In this document: positions 7,262 to 14,802 of the stretch, one piece after another | Layout of the letters: each line of letters begins with the position of its first letter | Numbering within the stretch: position 1 is the first letter of the stretch | From: Spirosoma sp. | Lineage (GTDB): Bacteria > Bacteroidota > Bacteroidia > Cytophagales > Spirosomataceae | DNA: 42,220 bases | Direction: 5' to 3' | Assembly: GCA_014377625.1 (NCBI GenBank) | Contig: JACMPG010000341.1 | Location: 1-42,220, forward strand | Notes under the pieces: model-generated | Told to the model about the DNA's origin: nothing | What the model saw: the letters and a program-made list of their open reading frames with translations, nothing else | Databases searched by the model: none | Translations under genes and position numbers: made by a program

Positions 7262-7412
7262 TGTGAAGCAAGCCACAACCCGCCCCAAACCGGTCAGGAC
7301 GAACGAGGGGTTTTTTTGTCCGAAGGAGGTGATTTAGTTTTCCGTTGAGCGAACGGTCAATACCAATTGAGCAAACGCATTGAAACAGCGTTTCACCAGC
7401 GTACCGGTATAT
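7262..7412. repeat. Copy 2 of about 145-bp repeat (kinase 3' end plus downstream leader)
   Basis: Aligns with 7928-8072 over its whole length. Shared blocks are CAGGACGAACG, GTCCGAAGGAGGTG, AACGGTCA and the 17-base GTTTCACCAGCGTACCG. In copy 3 the last block is the coding end of the sensor kinase gene. This copy lies upstream of the gene starting at 7212, just as copy 3 lies upstream of the gene starting at 7852. Confidence 0.75.
7334..7405 (-). pseudogene. 3' remnant of a HisKA_2-type sensor kinase gene
   Basis: On the minus strand the bases from 7405 read GTLVKRCFNAF and stay open to a TAA at 7334. The intact kinase at 8024-9856 ends GTLVKLCFKKPALA, and the nucleotide match (GTTTCACCAGCGTACCG) is exact over 17 bases. 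No kinase sequence is found to the right: the palindrome at 7402-7482 starts right at the break. Only about eight residues are clearly homologous, so the call depends on the shared flanking repeat. Confidence 0.55.
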
Positions 7413-7482
7413 AGAAAATCTCCGCAGGGTATCGTCCAGCCTGAAAGCTGATAATATCCTGCGGAGACTTCTATATACCGGT
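7402..7482. repeat. 81-bp imperfect palindrome
   Basis: The left arm starts TACCGGTATATAGAA at 7402, continues with TCTCCGCAGG, and pairs with the right arm ending at 7482 (CCTGCGGAGA, then TTCTATATACCGGTA). The arms are about 30 bases with two small bulges around a 20-base centre. It ends five bases before the stop codon of the gene at 7487-7852 and could serve as its terminator, or be a small mobile palindrome. Confidence 0.75.
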
Positions 7483-7486
7483 AATC

Positions 7487-7852
7487 TTAACAATCAGCCA
7501 CTACGTTCCAGGTATCGGCGTTGCACAGGGTGACGTCTTCTATCTGGCAATCCGATTCATCTTCGGCCACCAGTCTAACGTCCCATTTACCGCAGTCCAC
7601 CTCAACCTCAATGGTGGCACCAGGCTTCAGAATCTCGTTTTCTCCCAGCAGATCCTCACCCCAGTGTTCCTCTTCATCGGGCGAGAGGTAGATGTTGTCA
7701 ATACCAAACTTGGTGGTGTTTTTGATGGTAATCGTTTTTTTGTTGCTTTGGCGAGTAGCCGGCAAATTGATGCTGGCGGTAGAACAGACAAGGGTCGTCA
7801 GGGCGATGAGTAACAGGGCCGGACGCTGAATGAGTTTAAACATGATACGCAT
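7487..7852 (-). CDS. Small exported acidic protein, function unknown
   Basis: The 121-residue protein has a signal peptide (MRIMFKLIQRPALLLIALTT). The mature part is a compact beta-rich domain: ITIKNTTKFGIDNIYLSPDEEEHWGEDLLG, then LKPGATIEVEVDCGKWDVRLVAEDESDCQIEDVTLCNADTW. The pattern I-Y-L-S-P-x(4)-W-G-x-D-L-L-G with C-x-x-W-D-V-R and a later Cys is one I associate with a widespread family of small exported domains, but I cannot name it. Four Cys in the mature part could form disulfides. The ATG at 7852 fits the AACCCAATG start context used nearby; Met4 is the alternative. It lies 171 bases downstream of the sensor kinase, with repeat copy 3 between them. Confidence 0.7.
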   Translation of the reverse strand: MRIMFKLIQRPALLLIALTTLVCSTASINLPATRQSNKKTITIKNTTKFGIDNIYLSPDEEEHWGEDLLGENEILKPGATIEVEVDCGKWDVRLVAEDESDCQIEDVTLCNADTWNVVADC

Positions 7853-7927
7853 TGGGTTAAACGTGAAACATAATTAACGGCACCGTCAGGGATACAGGTA
7901 GTCTGCAGGAGCGGATTAAGTCTGCAA

Positions 7928-8072
7928 ATGATGTAAAGCGAACGCAGTTAACCTACCCGCGGAGGACGAACGCAGGGTTTTCTTATCCGAAGGAGGTGGT
8001 TTATTTTCCCGGCGATTTAACGGTCAGGCCAACGCGGGCTTTTTGAAGCAGAGTTTCACCAGCGTACCGTTC
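7928..8072. repeat. Copy 3 of about 145-bp repeat, overlapping the kinase 3' end
   Basis: Contains GAGGACGAACG (7962-7972), ATCCGAAGGAGGTGG, TTAACGGTCA (8018-8027) and GTTTCACCAGCGTACCG. The right third is the coding end of the kinase gene (stop at 8024). The left part is the leader of the gene starting at 7852. On the minus strand ACCGTTAAA and CGTTCGTCC resemble LytTR half-sites (nnCGTTnnn), but their spacing of nearly 50 bases is not the usual one. Confidence 0.7.
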
Positions 8073-9856
8073 TGGTTTTCGTAAGTCAGCATGCCATCGA
8101 GCTGGCGGGTGAGGAGGTCAACGAGCTGCGTACCAAAGCCTGTTCCGGTTGCAGCCTGACCGAGTGGTTTGCCGATGCCATTGTCGCCAATCTGGAGCAG
8201 TAAGTTGTTCGTATCCGGCTCGGTCAGGCTGATGGTGAGGGTACCACTTTCCCGGTCCACAAATGCATACTTGAGCGCGTTAGTGAGCAGCTCGTTGGTA
8301 ATCAACCCAACGGCAATAGCGGTGTCCATATCCAGTTCCAGTTCGGGCATTGGGTAGCTGATCTGAATATGGTTATCCATACCGAACGAATCGAGCGTAC
8401 TCTGGCCCAGATTGATGAAATAGTCGCGCATCTCAATTACTGCCAGATTGCTGCCCTGATACAGTTTCTGGTGGATGATACCCATCGAGTGGACCCGGTT
8501 TTGGCTCGCCCGCATGACTTCCTGCACGTTTGGGTCGCTTATCTGGGCTGCTTGGAGCGCCAGCAGACTCGACACCACTTCGAGGTTGTTTTTGACCCGG
8601 TGGTGAATCTCTTTCAGCAGCAGTTCATTTTCGGCGTTTTTGGCTGCCAGTGTAACCTGAGCCGTTTTAAGCTGGGCAACCGTTTTTTCAATCTCCTCGT
8701 TTTTACCCTGCAATACCGTATTCGCTTTTTGCTTCTGCCGGTTATTTCTGAACAGGATGAACGCTATTGCAACGAACACCGATAAAAAAACCACTAGTAC
8801 CACAAACCGGATTTTGGTTTGATAGTTGGCCTTTTCTACTGCTCTTTGCCGGGTCTGTTCCCGCTCTTCAAACGTAATAGACAGCAACCTTTTTATTTTA
8901 TCCTGGCTGTTTAAACTGTCTTTAGCGGCCACAGCTATTTTAAAATACCGCAGGGCTTCTTTATCGTTTTGTTTTTCATAAAGTTCCGATAGATGCAGGT
9001 TACTTTGAAAAATTCCTCTTAAGTAATTGGATATATATGAGTATTTTACGGCTAATTTGGCAAAATAAACCGCAGAGTCATACCTGGCTGTTTGCTGATA
9101 TAGTCTGGATAATCTATGATAGCCTTCATATAAATCGGAATAGCTCTTCTGCTGGGTAGAAACCTGTATACATTGTTGATAAAAATAAAGCGAACGAGTG
9201 GGGTTGTTTTTGGCAAGCATAACGTCGCCCAGGAGATAATAAATAGCGGAAAATGCAGTTTCTTTATCGGTTTTGCCTATGTATAAAGCCTGATTTAAAC
9301 AAACATTTGCAGAATCTAATTGATTAAGATGATAAAAACATTCGGCTAAATTTGTCAGATAAACTGATTTTGAACTCGCTTTTGGATTAGTCAGCGTGTT
9401 ATAAATAGCAAAACACTCGCGCATGGCTGCTAATCCCTTTTTCCATTCGCCCTGTTGAATATATAAATCGGCGGTGTTATTAACGATAACTGCTACCCTG
9501 TCTCTATCGTTAATACTGGCATTTATAGCTTTAGCTTCATTGTATAATGTTAATGATTTGGCATAATCGCCCAGAAATTTGAAAGCGGCTGCCATCGTTG
9601 CCAACGCCCGTGCTTCGCCAGGCGGGTAATTGAGCTTTCGAGATAGTTGGTAAGCCTCATGGCCCAGTAAATAGGTCATCTGGGGCTTCGACTGGCGATA
9701 CTGGAACCCTAATTCGTTCAGCGTAATAACCCGATTGGTATCGTTGGGCAGGGTAAGTAGCTTACTGGACAAGCTATTAATGAGCGTACTGGATTGAGCC
9801 TGGGCACCCAACCCCACCCAACCCGTCCACAAAACCAACAGCAGGATTTTCTTCAT
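8024..9856 (-). CDS. TPR-containing membrane sensor histidine kinase (HisKA_2 family)
   Basis: The 610-residue protein has a signal peptide (MKKILLLVLWTGWVGLGAQAQ), then periplasmic TPR helices (about 30-330) and one membrane segment near 345-370 (FVVLVVFLSVFVAIAFILF). A short coiled coil (QLKTAQVTLAAKNAE) precedes the H-box EIHHRVKNNL (416-425). The N-box NELLTNALKYAF (about 521) and G-boxes DNGIG (about 558) and TGFGTQLV follow. This is the HisKA_2/HATPase_c kinase arrangement. It follows the LytTR regulator (9890-10627) by 33 bases on the same strand, so the two form an operon with the regulator first. Phosphotransfer to Asp56 of that regulator is the natural inference. The signal sensed by the TPR domain is unknown. 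Confidence 0.92.
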   Translation of the reverse strand: MKKILLLVLWTGWVGLGAQAQSSTLINSLSSKLLTLPNDTNRVITLNELGFQYRQSKPQMTYLLGHEAYQLSRKLNYPPGEARALATMAAAFKFLGDYAKSLTLYNEAKAINASINDRDRVAVIVNNTADLYIQQGEWKKGLAAMRECFAIYNTLTNPKASSKSVYLTNLAECFYHLNQLDSANVCLNQALYIGKTDKETAFSAIYYLLGDVMLAKNNPTRSLYFYQQCIQVSTQQKSYSDLYEGYHRLSRLYQQTARYDSAVYFAKLAVKYSYISNYLRGIFQSNLHLSELYEKQNDKEALRYFKIAVAAKDSLNSQDKIKRLLSITFEEREQTRQRAVEKANYQTKIRFVVLVVFLSVFVAIAFILFRNNRQKQKANTVLQGKNEEIEKTVAQLKTAQVTLAAKNAENELLLKEIHHRVKNNLEVVSSLLALQAAQISDPNVQEVMRASQNRVHSMGIIHQKLYQGSNLAVIEMRDYFINLGQSTLDSFGMDNHIQISYPMPELELDMDTAIAVGLITNELLTNALKYAFVDRESGTLTISLTEPDTNNLLLQIGDNGIGKPLGQAATGTGFGTQLVDLLTRQLDGMLTYENQNGTLVKLCFKKPALA

Positions 9857-9889
9857 TATCCATCGTCTATTTACTCAACGTACGGCTAC

Positions 9890-10627
9890 TCAAATTGTCT
9901 GGAGTCGTTTTAGCAATTCGTCGCGGAAGGCATGACTCAGCGGAACAGCCCGGCCCACCACTATTACGTTCTGCTCGGCCACCTCGTCGACATGCGCCAG
10001 ATTAATAATGTAAGAGCGGTGAATGCGGAGAAACGTTTGCACCGGCAGTTTTTCTTCCATCGTTTTGAGCGGAGAAGCCAGCATGTGCTCCAGGGAGCGG
10101 GTGAAAATGCGGCAGTAGTTCCGGTCGGCTTCGATGTACAGAATTTCGTCGATATAAATCTTGACCATTCGGTTTTTGTACCGCACAAAAATTCGGTCGC
10201 TTAGTATAGACGGCGACGAATCATCGGGAGTTGGTTCATTTTGGTGGGTAAGGCACATTCGGCTAACCACCAGCTCGATGGCGCGTTGCAGATCGACTTG
10301 CCGAAAGGGTTTAGAAATAAACGCATGGGGCTGGGTGGCTTTGGCCCGCTGAAAGGTAGGTTCGTCGGCATTGGCGGTGAGGTATATAATCGGTATAGCC
10401 CTGATCTGCTGCATCTGCACGGCTGTTTCAATACCATCCAGCGTGCCTTTGAGGTTAATATCCAACAGCACAATATCGGGTGGGTTATCCTGAACGTGCC
10501 GAATGGATTCCTCCCCGCGCGGCACAATACCCGTTACCTCGTAGCCCAGCGAACTGAGTTGCAACGAGATATTGGCCGCAATAATCATGTCATCTTCAAC
10601 GATCAGCAATCGTATAGGGGTAGTCAT
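9890..10627 (-). CDS. LytTR-family two-component response regulator
   Basis: The ATG at 10627 is chosen because MTTPIRLLIVEDD is the canonical receiver start; the open frame upstream adds 30 unlikely residues. The 245-residue protein has a receiver domain (1-120) with acidic pocket E11-D12-D13, phosphoacceptor Asp56 (VLLDIN), a Thr in YLTANAD and Lys in FISKPFRQ. A LytTR DNA-binding domain follows (about 145-245): RFVRYKNRMVKI-like strand, ILYIEADRNYCRIFT, FLRIHRSYIINLAHV, and the PLSHAFRDELLKRL end. It partners with the kinase just downstream. LytTR proteins bind imperfect direct repeats. A TACTTTTG -7-like element lies at 10715-10722 on the minus strand. Confidence 0.93.
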   Translation of the reverse strand: MTTPIRLLIVEDDMIIAANISLQLSSLGYEVTGIVPRGEESIRHVQDNPPDIVLLDINLKGTLDGIETAVQMQQIRAIPIIYLTANADEPTFQRAKATQPHAFISKPFRQVDLQRAIELVVSRMCLTHQNEPTPDDSSPSILSDRIFVRYKNRMVKIYIDEILYIEADRNYCRIFTRSLEHMLASPLKTMEEKLPVQTFLRIHRSYIINLAHVDEVAEQNVIVVGRAVPLSHAFRDELLKRLQTI

Positions 10628-10936
10628 CAGAGGGGGTACATAGATGAGCAAAAAAACTTTCCGGAAAGCACGATTAAATGTAACATTTTCGGCAGTAATG
10701 GCCATAAATTTAGCCAAAAGTAGGTGCCGGTTTTAGCACAGGGTTGGTGTATTCGGCCAAAGACGCAGGGTATCGTTGCACGGGCTTCGTGATACTGCTG
10801 CATCAGCCTGAACAACTAACCTGCTTTATATATGATATGTGGGCGGTGAGGAGGAGCCAATTGGCCTGATTATCACTAACCAGGACGAATCAATCCGGCC
10901 TACTATGAGATTTGTCTGAGCTGATCAAATACATTT
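10628..10936. other. Intergenic region, mostly unexplained
   Basis: No convincing gene. It holds a minus-strand -7-like TACTTTTG (10715-10722), a weak hairpin around 10767-10801 (GGTATC pairing with GATAC), and an isolated CAGGACGAAT at 10881-10890 that resembles the first ten bases of the repeat found at 91, 7295 and 7962. The repeat's other blocks are absent. Confidence 0.4.
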
Positions 10937-12151
10937 CTACGCTCGTTTTCTACGCTCGTCGCGCCGGGCTTTTTTCTGCTCGTCCAGAATCTTGCGGGCT
11001 TCTTTGTGCTGACTCGATTTGCGGTCAGCTTTGTCAAGTACCTCGTCGAGGTAGGTCTGAGCCAGCCCGTAGTTTTTCTCCTCAATGGCCATTTTCCCCA
11101 GCGCCAGCACCGACGATAGGTAATAGCCCGATTTCAGGGCGTCGGTTTGTTTGGCGAACTCGATAGTCTGCTGGTAGTACTTCTTGGCTTCGGTGGGGTT
11201 CTTGTAAAACAACTGGTTGGTGTAGCCCAGAATATACCCCGCCGTGCGCCCGCTCACGCCCTCATAACCCGACTGCGACCGGCTGATTTTTTCCAGAATG
11301 CTCTTCGCTGATTTTTCGGCTTCGGCCAGTCTTCCCTGCGCAAACGCCGAACGGGCGTAGTATCGCTCAAAAAATGGATTGTCGGGATACTGCTGCCACA
11401 TGTACTTGGCCATATCGTAAGCCTTGTCGTACTGGTTTTCCATGCTGTATATCTGGAGCAGGAAATACCGGGCCTCCACGCGGGTGTAAAACGCCGAATT
11501 CGCCGTTTTTTCCAGCTGTTTGATACCAAGCTGCTTATTGCCCTTTGGAAAAAACAGCAGGATTGGCTTCAGCAGCGGGTAATTTTCGGGAATCCATTGG
11601 GCGTAGTAGTTGTACATACCATCGCCAAAGAGTAATTCGGGACTAAAATCGGCGTTGCCCTTACACTTATCGAAGTATTTCAACGCCCGTTTACCCGCAA
11701 TCGTGGCTTTGGCCCACTGCTTACGCTCAGAGTATAGCCGCCCCTTGAAGGCGTAGGCAGCGGCCAGAAAAAACGCCGGTTCGAGTTTATTGTCATTATT
11801 GTCATACATCGTTTCGGCCAATTCAATGGCTTTATCCATGTAGGCATGACACTGCTCATCGTAGCCGGTAATGTCGGTATTAGGGACAATTTTCCACCAC
11901 TCGGCCAGGCCCAGCATAAAATAGGGCATCGGATGTTTCGGGTAGCGTAACTGAAGCCATCGAAACTCCTTATCGGCTTCGTAGAACTTGTAATTATACA
12001 TCTGATTGATGGCCTCCGCCGACTCGATCTGAACGCCGGGATGCTTTAGCAAACCATCATATTTATCGTCAAACGCCGACGGATCGTATAGCTGCGCTTG
12101 GGCCAGCATTGCCAGCGTAGTCAGCCACATCGTCAACAGGATTTTCTTCAT
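10937..12151 (-). CDS. Exported tetratricopeptide-repeat protein
   Basis: The 404-residue protein has a signal peptide (MKKILLTMWLTTLAMLAQAQ) and is helical throughout. Visible TPR-like units include AINQMYNYKFYEADKEFRWLQLRYPKHPMPYFMLGLAEW, PAFFLAAAYAFKGRLYSERKQWAKA, and late units EAKKYYQQTIEFAKQT and YGLAQTYLDEVLDKADR. The tail is very basic (KKARRDERRKRA). It is probably a periplasmic protein. TPR proteins of this size are common beside outer-membrane assembly or secretion genes in Bacteroidota, but no partner is obvious here. It is divergent from hpt, with 107 bases between the start codons. Specific function unknown. Confidence 0.75.
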   Translation of the reverse strand: MKKILLTMWLTTLAMLAQAQLYDPSAFDDKYDGLLKHPGVQIESAEAINQMYNYKFYEADKEFRWLQLRYPKHPMPYFMLGLAEWWKIVPNTDITGYDEQCHAYMDKAIELAETMYDNNDNKLEPAFFLAAAYAFKGRLYSERKQWAKATIAGKRALKYFDKCKGNADFSPELLFGDGMYNYYAQWIPENYPLLKPILLFFPKGNKQLGIKQLEKTANSAFYTRVEARYFLLQIYSMENQYDKAYDMAKYMWQQYPDNPFFERYYARSAFAQGRLAEAEKSAKSILEKISRSQSGYEGVSGRTAGYILGYTNQLFYKNPTEAKKYYQQTIEFAKQTDALKSGYYLSSVLALGKMAIEEKNYGLAQTYLDEVLDKADRKSSQHKEARKILDEQKKARRDERRKRA

Positions 12152-12208
12152 AGTCTATTAACGTAAACCGTTTCAGGTCCGTTTGCATCGGCTTATTTTT
12201 CGTTCACG

Positions 12209-12240
12209 TTGGCCCCTTTCCTACCCCAGCCGTATCTTTG
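12209..12240 (+). promoter_or_regulatory. Bacteroidota-type promoter of hpt
   Basis: TTGG (12209-12212), a 20-base spacer, then TATCTTTG (12233-12240): a full match to the -33/-7 pattern. It overlaps the upstream in-frame ATG at 12238, which makes the ATG at 12259 the real start. Confidence 0.75.
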
Positions 12241-12258
12241 GCCTTCGCCGATGCCGAT

Positions 12259-12786
12259 ATGCTGACCATAAAAGACAAAACGTTTGTTCCATTTATCACT
12301 GCCGAAACCATTCAGAACCGCGTTTTGGAACTGGCCGCCCAGATCAGTCTCGACTATGCCGGTAAGCAGCCACTCATTGTGGGCGTACTGAACGGGGCCG
12401 TGCTGTTTGCCGCCGATCTGTTCCGCAACCTGACCATCCCCTGCGAGATCACGTTCATCCGCGTAGCCTCGTACCAGGCTACCGAATCGAGCGGCAAACT
12501 CAAACAGATTCTGGGCCTGAGTGAGTCCGTAACCGACCGCCACCTGATTGTTGTCGAAGACATTGTAGATACTGGCCTAACCATTTGCGAAGTCTGCGAC
12601 CAGCTCCGGGCGGGTAACCCGGCGTCCATTGCCATCGCTACGTTACTCTTCAAACCAGCCGCCCTCAAAAAAGAAGTGGCCTTAGACTACGTCGGCTTCG
12701 AGATAGAAAACCGCTTCGTCCTCGGCTATGGCCTGGATTACGACGGACTGGGCCGGAATACAAAGGATATTCTGGTCTTGCAGTAG
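12259..12786 (+). CDS. hpt: Hypoxanthine phosphoribosyltransferase
   Basis: The 175-residue cytosolic purine-salvage enzyme makes IMP (and probably GMP) from the base and PRPP. Visible family marks are the flexible-loop region with PCEITFIRVASYQA, the PRPP-binding motif VVEDIVDTGLT, and the base-binding region ending GFEIENRFVLGYGLDYDG. Length matches HPRT enzymes. The ATG at 12259 is used because an in-frame ATG seven codons upstream lies inside the -7 element. The stop TAG (12784-12786) is part of the GTAGG foot of a REP-like hairpin, shared in mirror image by nuoD from the other side. Confidence 0.93.
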   Translation: MLTIKDKTFVPFITAETIQNRVLELAAQISLDYAGKQPLIVGVLNGAVLFAADLFRNLTIPCEITFIRVASYQATESSGKLKQILGLSESVTDRHLIVVEDIVDTGLTICEVCDQLRAGNPASIAIATLLFKPAALKKEVALDYVGFEIENRFVLGYGLDYDGLGRNTKDILVLQ

Positions 12787-12903
12787 GCTGGACACTCCTG
12801 TCCGGCCAGGCCCCAACAAGGGGCTAACGATGTAGCTACACTTAGCTTCAGCTACCGTGTTAGCCCCTTGCCGGGGCTGGTCGCACAAGAGTGTGCGACC
12901 TAC
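12783..12903. repeat. Pair of inverted REP-like elements between hpt and nuoD
   Basis: Each end reads GTAGG inward. On the plus strand the hairpin GGCTGGACA-CTCC-TGTCCGGCC is followed by a GCCCC/GGGGC hairpin. On the minus strand GGTCGCACA-CTCT-TGTGCGACC is followed by AGCCCC/GGGGCT. The units are about 55 bases, inverted, with conserved loop CTC(C/T) and a shared GGGGCTAAC block. GTAG at the hairpin foot is the mark of REP sequences handled by RAYT transposases. Both flanking genes take their TAG stop from it. Confidence 0.8.
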
Positions 12904-14120
12904 CTGTCCACCTCCCCCATCACCACGTCAATTGACCCGATAATGGCAACCAGATCAGCCAGCATGGCCCCACGCGAGATTTCGTGAATGACCGACAGGT
13001 TGTGGAAACTGCACGAGCGGACTTTGCAACGCACCGGTACATCGGCGCGGCCATCGGTGCGGAAGAAAAAACCGAGTTCGCCCTTCGCGCTTTCGGCACG
13101 GGCGTAGAAATCACCGGCTTTGGGGCGGATTTTCTTGGGGACGATGGCCTGCGGATCGTAGTCGCGGGTGCGTTTGTAATTACCGGTAAGCTGGTCGAGA
13201 CACTGGGTAATGATGTGCAGCGATTCGTAGCACTCCAGCACCCGCACGTTGGTTCGGTCCCAGCAGTCGCCCACGGTACCCATCTGCCCCTCGCCAATAG
13301 GAATGGAGAACTCCAGTTCAGGATAGACCGAATACCCATCCACCCGGCGCAGGTCGTAGCGTAGTCCCGACCCGCGCAACATGGGTCCCGTGCAGCCGTA
13401 GTTGATGGCCACCGGCAGCGGCAGCACGCCCACGTTGGCTGTACGTTTGATAAATATCTCGTTTTCGATAACCAACTGCTGCAATTCTACCAGTTTTGGC
13501 TTCAGGTACTGCACAAACTCACGGCACCGCTCTTCGAATCCCACCGGCAAATCGTAGAACAGCCCACCAATCCAGATGTAATTGTAAAGCATTCTGGCCC
13601 CACTAACCCACTCCAGCAACCGCTGAATGTGTTCGCGGTCGCGCATGAGCCACAGAAACGGCGTGTACGCACCAACGTCAAGCGCGTAAGTACCGATACC
13701 AACAAAGTGCGCGGCAATACGATTGAGTTCGGCCACCAATACCCGGATGTATTCGGTCCGTTTGGGAATGTCATTCTGAATGCCCAGCATGCGCTCTACG
13801 CCCATAACATAGGCGTGTTCGGCGTTCATGGCAGCCAGATAATCGAGCCGGTCCACAAACGGAATCGTCTGGTTGAACGGCAGCGCCTGCGCGTGTTTCT
13901 CGAAACAGCGGTGCAGGTACCCCACGTGCGGCACCACGTCAACCACAATCTCGCCGTCGGTCACGACTTCAAGCCGTAGTACACCGTGCGTGGAGGGGTG
14001 TTGCGGCCCCATGTTCAGGACCATCTCGCCCTCGGCCAGCATCTCCGGCTGATAAACGCTGGGATCTGACGCCCGGAAGTGCCCCGGTGCGTACTCGTAT
14101 TGAATGGTTTGCGTTGTCAT
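12900..14120 (-). CDS. nuoD: NADH-quinone oxidoreductase subunit D (NDH-1 49-kDa subunit)
   Basis: The 406-residue protein matches NuoD along its length: [18 protein letters not shown] near residue 32, [70 protein letters not shown], and the C-terminal quinone-site end [35 protein letters not shown]. It is a peripheral-arm subunit of respiratory complex I, lining the quinone pocket on the cytoplasmic side. The ATG at 14120 ([15 protein letters not shown]) is preferred over an extension to 14159. No other nuo gene is in the window. It stands alone between hpt (convergent) and rpmG (divergent), so it is either an orphan or a second copy. Confidence 0.93.
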   Translation of the reverse strand: MTTQTIQYEYAPGHFRASDPSVYQPEMLAEGEMVLNMGPQHPSTHGVLRLEVVTDGEIVVDVVPHVGYLHRCFEKHAQALPFNQTIPFVDRLDYLAAMNAEHAYVMGVERMLGIQNDIPKRTEYIRVLVAELNRIAAHFVGIGTYALDVGAYTPFLWLMRDREHIQRLLEWVSGARMLYNYIWIGGLFYDLPVGFEERCREFVQYLKPKLVELQQLVIENEIFIKRTANVGVLPLPVAINYGCTGPMLRGSGLRYDLRRVDGYSVYPELEFSIPIGEGQMGTVGDCWDRTNVRVLECYESLHIITQCLDQLTGNYKRTRDYDPQAIVPKKIRPKAGDFYARAESAKGELGFFFRTDGRADVPVRCKVRSCSFHNLSVIHEISRGAMLADLVAIIGSIDVVMGEVDR

Positions 14121-14222
14121 TGGTGCTATAAAGGTCAGCAGCTTCGGCTGAAAAGGCAATGATGTCCGGTTCAGTTTGCGTTAACCGCTTAGAAATCACC
14201 CGATATTTTTAAGAATCGGATG

Positions 14223-14253
14223 TTGGCTGTGTGCCACTCATTGCGTACCTTTG
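14223..14253 (+). promoter_or_regulatory. Promoter of the rpmG-DUF4295-ftsY run
   Basis: TTGG (14223-14226), a 19-base spacer, TACCTTTG (14246-14253). It fits the Bacteroidota consensus and lies 30 bases before the rpmG start. Confidence 0.75.
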
Positions 14254-14282
14254 CGCTCCTTATCGAGAAAACGAACTAAACA

Positions 14283-14468
14283 ATGGCAAAGAAAGGCGCC
14301 AATAGAATCCAGGTTATTCTGGAATGCACCGAGCAGAAAAACAGCGGTGTACCCGGCATGTCCCGGTACATTACTACCAAGAACCGGAAAAATACGCCCG
14401 CCCGCATCGAGCGGAAGAAGTACAATCCGTTCATGAGAAAAGTAACGCTGCACAAAGAAATCAAATAG
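14283..14468 (+). CDS. rpmG: 50S ribosomal protein L33
   Basis: The 61-residue protein matches bacterial L33 in its Bacteroidota form: [55 protein letters not shown]. It is a component of the large ribosomal subunit near the E site. The zinc-binding Cys pairs of some L33 paralogues are absent (only one Cys), so this is the zinc-independent type. It has its own promoter at 14223-14253. The rpmB (L28) gene often found directly upstream in this phylum is absent. The DUF4295 gene follows after 74 bases. Confidence 0.95.
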   Translation: MAKKGANRIQVILECTEQKNSGVPGMSRYITTKNRKNTPARIERKKYNPFMRKVTLHKEIK

Positions 14469-14542
14469 GTTTTCGGTTCCCGGCTCTCAGCTTATTAGTA
14501 GCTGCTGTATCTAAGTACCGACTGCCGTAAACAAACACAGTC

Positions 14543-14698
14543 ATGGCAAAAAAGGTAGTTGCAACCCTGAAAACGAAGGACAACGGTAAGTCTTTCGCCA
14601 AAATCATCAAAGCCGTTAAGTCGCCAAAGACCGGTGCTTACACGTTCAAGGAAGAGATGGTTCCCGTTGATGAAGTGCAGAATGCGCTGAAAAGCTAA
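14543..14698 (+). CDS. DUF4295 small basic protein, ribosome-associated by context
   Basis: A 51-residue basic protein starting MAKKVVATLKTKDNGKSF, with KAVKSPKTGAYTFKEEMVP and the end VDEVQNALKS. This is the DUF4295 family, found in Bacteroidota next to rpmG. Position between L33 and ftsY, size and charge point to a ribosomal role. I recall that a Bacteroidota-specific large-subunit protein was named bL38 from a Flavobacterium ribosome structure and that it may be this family, but I cannot confirm the identity here. Confidence 0.88.
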   Translation: MAKKVVATLKTKDNGKSFAKIIKAVKSPKTGAYTFKEEMVPVDEVQNALKS

Positions 14699-14722
14699 GT
14701 CAGCCCACATCAAACGCATCAG

Positions 14723-14757
14723 AGTCCCCCAGCCCAGCGGCCCGGCGGGACTTTTTT
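14723..14757 (+). terminator. Possible rho-independent terminator or attenuator before ftsY
   Basis: AGTCCC (14723-14728) pairs with GGGACT (14747-14752) across an 18-base GC-rich loop with room for further pairs, followed by a T6 run (14752-14757). It may limit read-through from the ribosomal genes into ftsY. Confidence 0.5.
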
Positions 14758-14802
14758 CGTTGTTATATAGTTTACTGTCCAACGCATCTACCTCCCTGAA
14801 CT

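Noticed and set aside
7049-7493. Two minus-strand frames over 7049-7493
   Set aside because: They cover the leader, repeat copy 2 and the palindrome. No homology or start signal, apart from the short kinase remnant which is in a different frame.
10241-10723. 160-codon plus-strand frame opposite the LytTR regulator
   Set aside because: Antisense shadow of a strongly supported receiver-domain gene; no promoter or family match.
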